Positions 60,715 to 64,000 of a DNA stretch of 64,000 bases are shown here, piece by piece. The translations under genes and the position numbers were made by a program. The notes beneath the pieces are model-generated. The model saw nothing but the letters and a program-made list of their open reading frames with translations. It made no database searches and was not told the DNA's origin. How positions within the stretch are numbered: the stretch's first letter is position 1; each line of letters opens with the position of its first letter. Source of the stretch: Pseudonocardia xinjiangensis (GTDB lineage Bacteria > Actinomycetota > Actinomycetes > Mycobacteriales > Pseudonocardiaceae); the NCBI RefSeq assembly GCF_012911925.1, contig NZ_JAAXKY010000007.1, forward strand, positions 28,020 through 92,019, in the 5' to 3' direction.

Positions 60715-62319
60715 GTGACCACCGTCGCCCGCCCTGTCGTCCTGCTCGCCGAGAAGCTCGCCCCCTCAGCGGTGGCGCTGCTCGGCGACGACGTCGAGAT
60801 CCGCCACGTGGACGGCACCGACCGCCCCGCTCTCCTGGCCGCGATCGCCGACGCCGATGCCGTCCTCGTCCGCTCCGCCACCAAGGTCGATGCCGAAGCT
60901 CTCGCCGCGTCCACGCGCCTGAAGGTCGTCGCCCGCGCCGGCGTCGGCCTGGACAACGTCGACGTGCCGGCCGCCACGGCCCGCGGCGTCATGGTCGTGA
61001 ACGCCCCGACCTCCAACATCGTCTCCGCCGCCGAGCACGCCGTCGCGCTGCTGCTGTCGGCCGCGCGCCACATCCCCGCGGCCGACGCGAGCCTGCGCTC
61101 CGGGCAGTGGAAGCGCAGCTCGTTCACCGGTGTCGAGCTCAACGGCAAGCTCGTCGGCATCGTCGGGCTGGGCAAGATCGGTCAGCTGGTGGCCCAGCGC
61201 CTCGCCGCGTTCGGCGTCGAGCTGATCGCCTACGACCCGTACGTCGCCCCGGCCCGGGCCGGCCAGCTCGGCATCGAGCTGGTGAGCCTCGAGGATCTGC
61301 TGCGGCGCGCCGACGCGATCTCGATCCACCTGCCCAAGACGGCCGAGACCCTCGGGCTCATCGGCAAGGACCAGCTCGCGCTCACCAAGCCCGGCGTGAT
61401 CATCGTCAACGCGGCGCGCGGTGGCCTGGTCGACGAGGACGCGCTGGCCGAGGCCGTGCGCAGCGGCCACGTCGGCGGTGCCGGCATCGACGTCTACGTC
61501 ACCGAGCCCACCACCTCGAGCCCCCTGTTCGAGCTGCCGCAGGTGGTCGTCACCCCGCACCTGGGCGCATCCACCGACGAGGCCCAGGACCGAGCGGGCA
61601 CCGACGTCGCCCGCTCGGTGCAGCTGGCGCTCGCCGGTGAGTTCGTGCCGGACGCGGTCAACGTGCAGGTCACCGGCGTGGTGGGCGAGGAGGTCCGGCC
61701 CTGGCTGCCGCTCACGCAGAAGCTCGGCACGGTGCTCCACGCCGTCGCCGGCCGGCTGCCCAGCTCGGTCACCGTGGACGTCGCCGGTGAGCTCGCGGCC
61801 GAGGACGTCTCGGTACTGGCGCTGGCCGCGCTGCGCGGCGTCTTCACCCACGTCGTCGAGGACCAGGTCACGTTCGTCAACGTGCCGGGCATCGCCGCGG
61901 AGCGGGGCGTCGAGGTCGAGGTGACCACCGCGCCCGAGAGCGAGAACCACCGCAGCGTCGTGCAGCTGCGCGCCGCCATGCCCGACGGCACGTCCATCAC
62001 GGTCTCCGGCACGCTCACCGGGCGCGCCCAGGTGGAGAAGCTCGTCGAGGTCAACGGGCGCCACTTCGACCTGCGGGCCGAGGGTGACGTGCTGCTCCTC
62101 GAGTACTCCGACCGGCCCGGCGTCATGGGCCGCGTGGGCTCGCTGCTCGGCGAGGCCGCGGTCAACATCGAGGCGGCGCAGATCAGCCAGACCACCGACG
62201 GCACCGACGCGATCATGCTCCTGCGCGTCGACCGGGCCGTCGACCCGGGCGTGCTGGAGCCGATCGGCGCCTCGGTGGGCGCCCGCACCACCCGGTTGAT
62301 CTCCTTCGACACCGACTGA
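60715..62319 (+). CDS. serA: D-3-phosphoglycerate dehydrogenase
   Basis: 534 aa. NAD-binding LVGIVGLGKIGQLVAQRLAA, catalytic Arg (VNAARGGLVDEDAL), Glu (YVTEPTTSSPL) and His (VTPHLGASTD). The long form: an intervening allosteric domain and C-terminal ACT domain (LLEYSDRPGVMGRVGSLLGE) follow, as in M. tuberculosis SerA1 (528 aa). First step of serine synthesis, likely feedback inhibited by serine. GTG at 60715; the 262-bp upstream region starts with the ilvC terminator. Confidence 0.96.
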   Translation: MTTVARPVVLLAEKLAPSAVALLGDDVEIRHVDGTDRPALLAAIADADAVLVRSATKVDAEALAASTRLKVVARAGVGLDNVDVPAATARGVMVVNAPTSNIVSAAEHAVALLLSAARHIPAADASLRSGQWKRSSFTGVELNGKLVGIVGLGKIGQLVAQRLAAFGVELIAYDPYVAPARAGQLGIELVSLEDLLRRADAISIHLPKTAETLGLIGKDQLALTKPGVIIVNAARGGLVDEDALAEAVRSGHVGGAGIDVYVTEPTTSSPLFELPQVVVTPHLGASTDEAQDRAGTDVARSVQLALAGEFVPDAVNVQVTGVVGEEVRPWLPLTQKLGTVLHAVAGRLPSSVTVDVAGELAAEDVSVLALAALRGVFTHVVEDQVTFVNVPGIAAERGVEVEVTTAPESENHRSVVQLRAAMPDGTSITVSGTLTGRAQVEKLVEVNGRHFDLRAEGDVLLLEYSDRPGVMGRVGSLLGEAAVNIEAAQISQTTDGTDAIMLLRVDRAVDPGVLEPIGASVGARTTRLISFDTD

Positions 62320-62953
62320 CCCGTTCGGGTACCCACTGCGCACCGTGTCGCGTCCGTCCGGTGGTACGGGTGACGCCGTCGGATCCGGTGAATCCGGAGC
62401 CCGGCCGCGTCACCCGTCGCGGTCGTCCACCCTCTCCCCGTGGTGCCGTCGCGCCTGCGGGGCGGGGGCGGGTGGCGCGTCATCCGTCACGTCGAACAGG
62501 GTCCTGACCTCGCCTGGAGCCTGAAAACCACCCCGAGCGCCGCCGCCTCCGCGCGGTGGCGCCAAGGCCGCCCCGGCGGCGCACGCCGGCGTCCGGTGGA
62601 CGACCACAGCGGCCGCTGCGCAGGCGGCGAATCGCCGGTGCTGATGGCTGTGAGCAGCGTTGCCTCGGCGAACGGGTGATGCTCTGACCTGCGAGGACAC
62701 GTCCGAGTCGACACCAGCCACCGGCATCCGGGTGAGGGCATGCGGGGGTGGGGCACAACCCGGCAGATGGGCGGGGGCAGAATGGCCCGCATGGGGGCGT
62801 GTCGCACCAGGGGAGGTCCTGACTGCCTCGCTTCCGCATCAGTTCCATCCGATGGGGTGACCACGATCGGATGGCGGAGAGCTTAGCGGCATCGTTGCAG
62901 CGGGTAACGTGCGCCCGGCTGTTTCGGGGTCAACTGGAGAGAGGACATCGGTA
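62320..62953. other. 634-bp intergenic region with an inverted repeat before leuB
   Basis: No convincing gene: the open frames have low-complexity sequence and none has a good ribosome site. CCATCCGAT (62845-62853) and ATCGGATGG (62866-62874) are perfect 9-bp arms, 80 bp before the leuB ATG, and might be an operator or leader hairpin. A leuB ribosome site GGAGAGAGGA ends about 8 nt before the ATG. Confidence 0.55.
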
Positions 62954-63997
62954 ATGCGCCTTGCGGTCATTCCCGGAGACGGCATCGGGCCGGAGGTCAT
63001 CGACGAGGCGCTGAAGGTCCTCAACGAGGTCGAGCCCGGTGCGGCGACCACGACCTACGACCTCGGTGCGGCGCGCTGGCACTCCACCGGCGAGCTGCTG
63101 CCCGAGTCGGTCCTCACGGAGCTGCAGGAGCATGACGCGATCCTGCTCGGCGCCGTGGGCGACCCGTCCGTGCCCAGCGGCATCCTGGAGCGCGGACTCC
63201 TGCTGCGCCTGCGCTTCGAGCTCGACCACCACGTGAACCTGCGCCCGGCCCGGCTCTACCCCGGCGTCCGCGGTCCGCTCGCCGGCAACAACGAGATCGA
63301 CCTGCTGGTGGTGCGGGAGGGCACAGAGGGCCCGTACGTCGGCACCGGCGGCCTGCTCCGCAAGGACACGCCGCAGGAGATCGCCACCGAGGTCAGCGTC
63401 AACACGGCCTACGGCGTGGAGCGCGTCGTCCGTGACGCCTTCAGCCGCGCCTCCCGCCGTTCCCGCAAGCACCTCACGCTCGTGCACAAGACCAACGTGC
63501 TGAGCTACTCCGGGCGCCTGTGGTCGCGGCTGGTGGAGGAGGTCTCGCTCGAGCACCCCGAGGTGAGCGTGGCCTACCAGCACATCGACGCCACCACGAT
63601 CCACCTGGTCACCGACCCCGGCCGGTTCGACGTGATCGTCACCGACAACCTCTTCGGCGACATCCTCACCGACCTCGCCGCCGCCGTCACCGGGGGCATC
63701 GGCCTCGCGGCCAGCGGCAACCTCGACGTGAGCCGCCGCAACCCGAGCATGTTCGAGCCGGTGCACGGCAGCGCACCCGACATCGCGGGCCAGGGCATCG
63801 CCGACCCCACGGCCGCCGTGCTCTCCGTGGCCCTGCTGCTCGACCACCTCGGCAACCGCGACGCGGCCCGCCGCATCGAGGCCGCCGTGGCGTTCGACCT
63901 CGCCACGAGGGACCACAGCGCCACCGGCCACACCCAGAGCATCGGCGACCGCCTCGCCGCCCTGGTGAGCGCGCACGCCACAACCCCCGCCCCGTAA
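62954..63997 (+). CDS. leuB: 3-isopropylmalate dehydrogenase
   Basis: 347 aa, complete at the window edge. [71 protein letters not shown] (Lys) and [20 protein letters not shown] (Mg-binding Asp) mark the isopropylmalate/isocitrate dehydrogenase fold; the substrate segment fits LeuB. It carries out the third step of leucine synthesis. The shorter ATG at 62954 is preferred since the upstream 15 residues are not family-like. Confidence 0.95.
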   Translation: MRLAVIPGDGIGPEVIDEALKVLNEVEPGAATTTYDLGAARWHSTGELLPESVLTELQEHDAILLGAVGDPSVPSGILERGLLLRLRFELDHHVNLRPARLYPGVRGPLAGNNEIDLLVVREGTEGPYVGTGGLLRKDTPQEIATEVSVNTAYGVERVVRDAFSRASRRSRKHLTLVHKTNVLSYSGRLWSRLVEEVSLEHPEVSVAYQHIDATTIHLVTDPGRFDVIVTDNLFGDILTDLAAAVTGGIGLAASGNLDVSRRNPSMFEPVHGSAPDIAGQGIADPTAAVLSVALLLDHLGNRDAARRIEAAVAFDLATRDHSATGHTQSIGDRLAALVSAHATTPAP

Positions 63998-64000
63998 CTC

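Noticed and set aside
62410..62864. Small frames in the leuB upstream region
   Set aside because: Low complexity, poor ribosome sites, overlapping each other on both strands.

Overview
The window is high-GC actinobacterial chromosome. Gene content, GTG starts, four-base ATGA/GTGA overlaps and protein family resemblance suggest Pseudonocardiaceae, most likely Pseudonocardia or a close relative. No rRNA, tRNA, CRISPR array, transposase, integrase or phage gene was found. Most genes are housekeeping or conserved actinobacterial genes. Their order closely follows the Mycobacterium tuberculosis segment Rv2995c to Rv3041c as I remember it.

Layout. 1-6276: start of glgX, a stand-alone ABC ATPase, an enoyl-CoA hydratase, a methyltransferase, and a MacS/MacR-like two-component system. 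Its kinase gene is frameshifted, and a second regulator with a degenerate receiver follows. 6286-8343: nucleoside hydrolase, ribokinase and a small acidic protein. 8401-13109: hexapeptide acyltransferase, 52-aa protein, GT4 glycosyltransferase, GH57 (DUF1957) enzyme and methyltransferase. This set resembles the mycobacterial methylglucose lipopolysaccharide (MGLP) genes. 13233-16573: a frameshifted SHOCT-type membrane protein, a DUF302 lipoprotein and small unknowns. 16828-22759: etfB-etfA, an N-acyltransferase-like protein, PlsC, cysteine desulfurase and mnmA. 22845-28521: a DUF1206 protein, a MetE-like protein, an aminotransferase and ligA. 28636-33775: a BKACE-family protein, a ferredoxin-reductase/desaturase pair, a PucR regulator and an ACT protein. 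34099-37435: gatCAB.

37567-51472 is an accessory block inserted in the conserved order. It holds allophanate hydrolase, a nitroreductase, and a ROK regulator in front of an eight-kilobase operon. That operon encodes an oligopeptide-type ABC importer, ROK kinase, M81 peptidase and CutC, and a phytase-like protein follows it. 51488-63997 returns to the conserved order: an LppZ-like lipoprotein, 2-hydroxyacid dehydrogenase, DoxX, ilvD, a PH protein, ilvBNC behind an attenuator, serA and leuB. The last part is a branched-chain amino acid and serine block.

Three kinds of non-coding structure stand out. First, a 55-bp hairpin repeat occurs three times, each just after a stop codon, and a GCGAGTCGCCCGTTTC repeat occurs in two arrays at convergent gene ends. 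Second, an ilvB attenuator encodes a 15-codon leader peptide that seems to start at the transcription start. Third, TANNNT hexamers lie 6-8 nt before the start codon of at least a dozen genes, which suggests many leaderless mRNAs. Two genes carry frameshifts in short simple repeats, so they are either sequencing errors or recent slippage.
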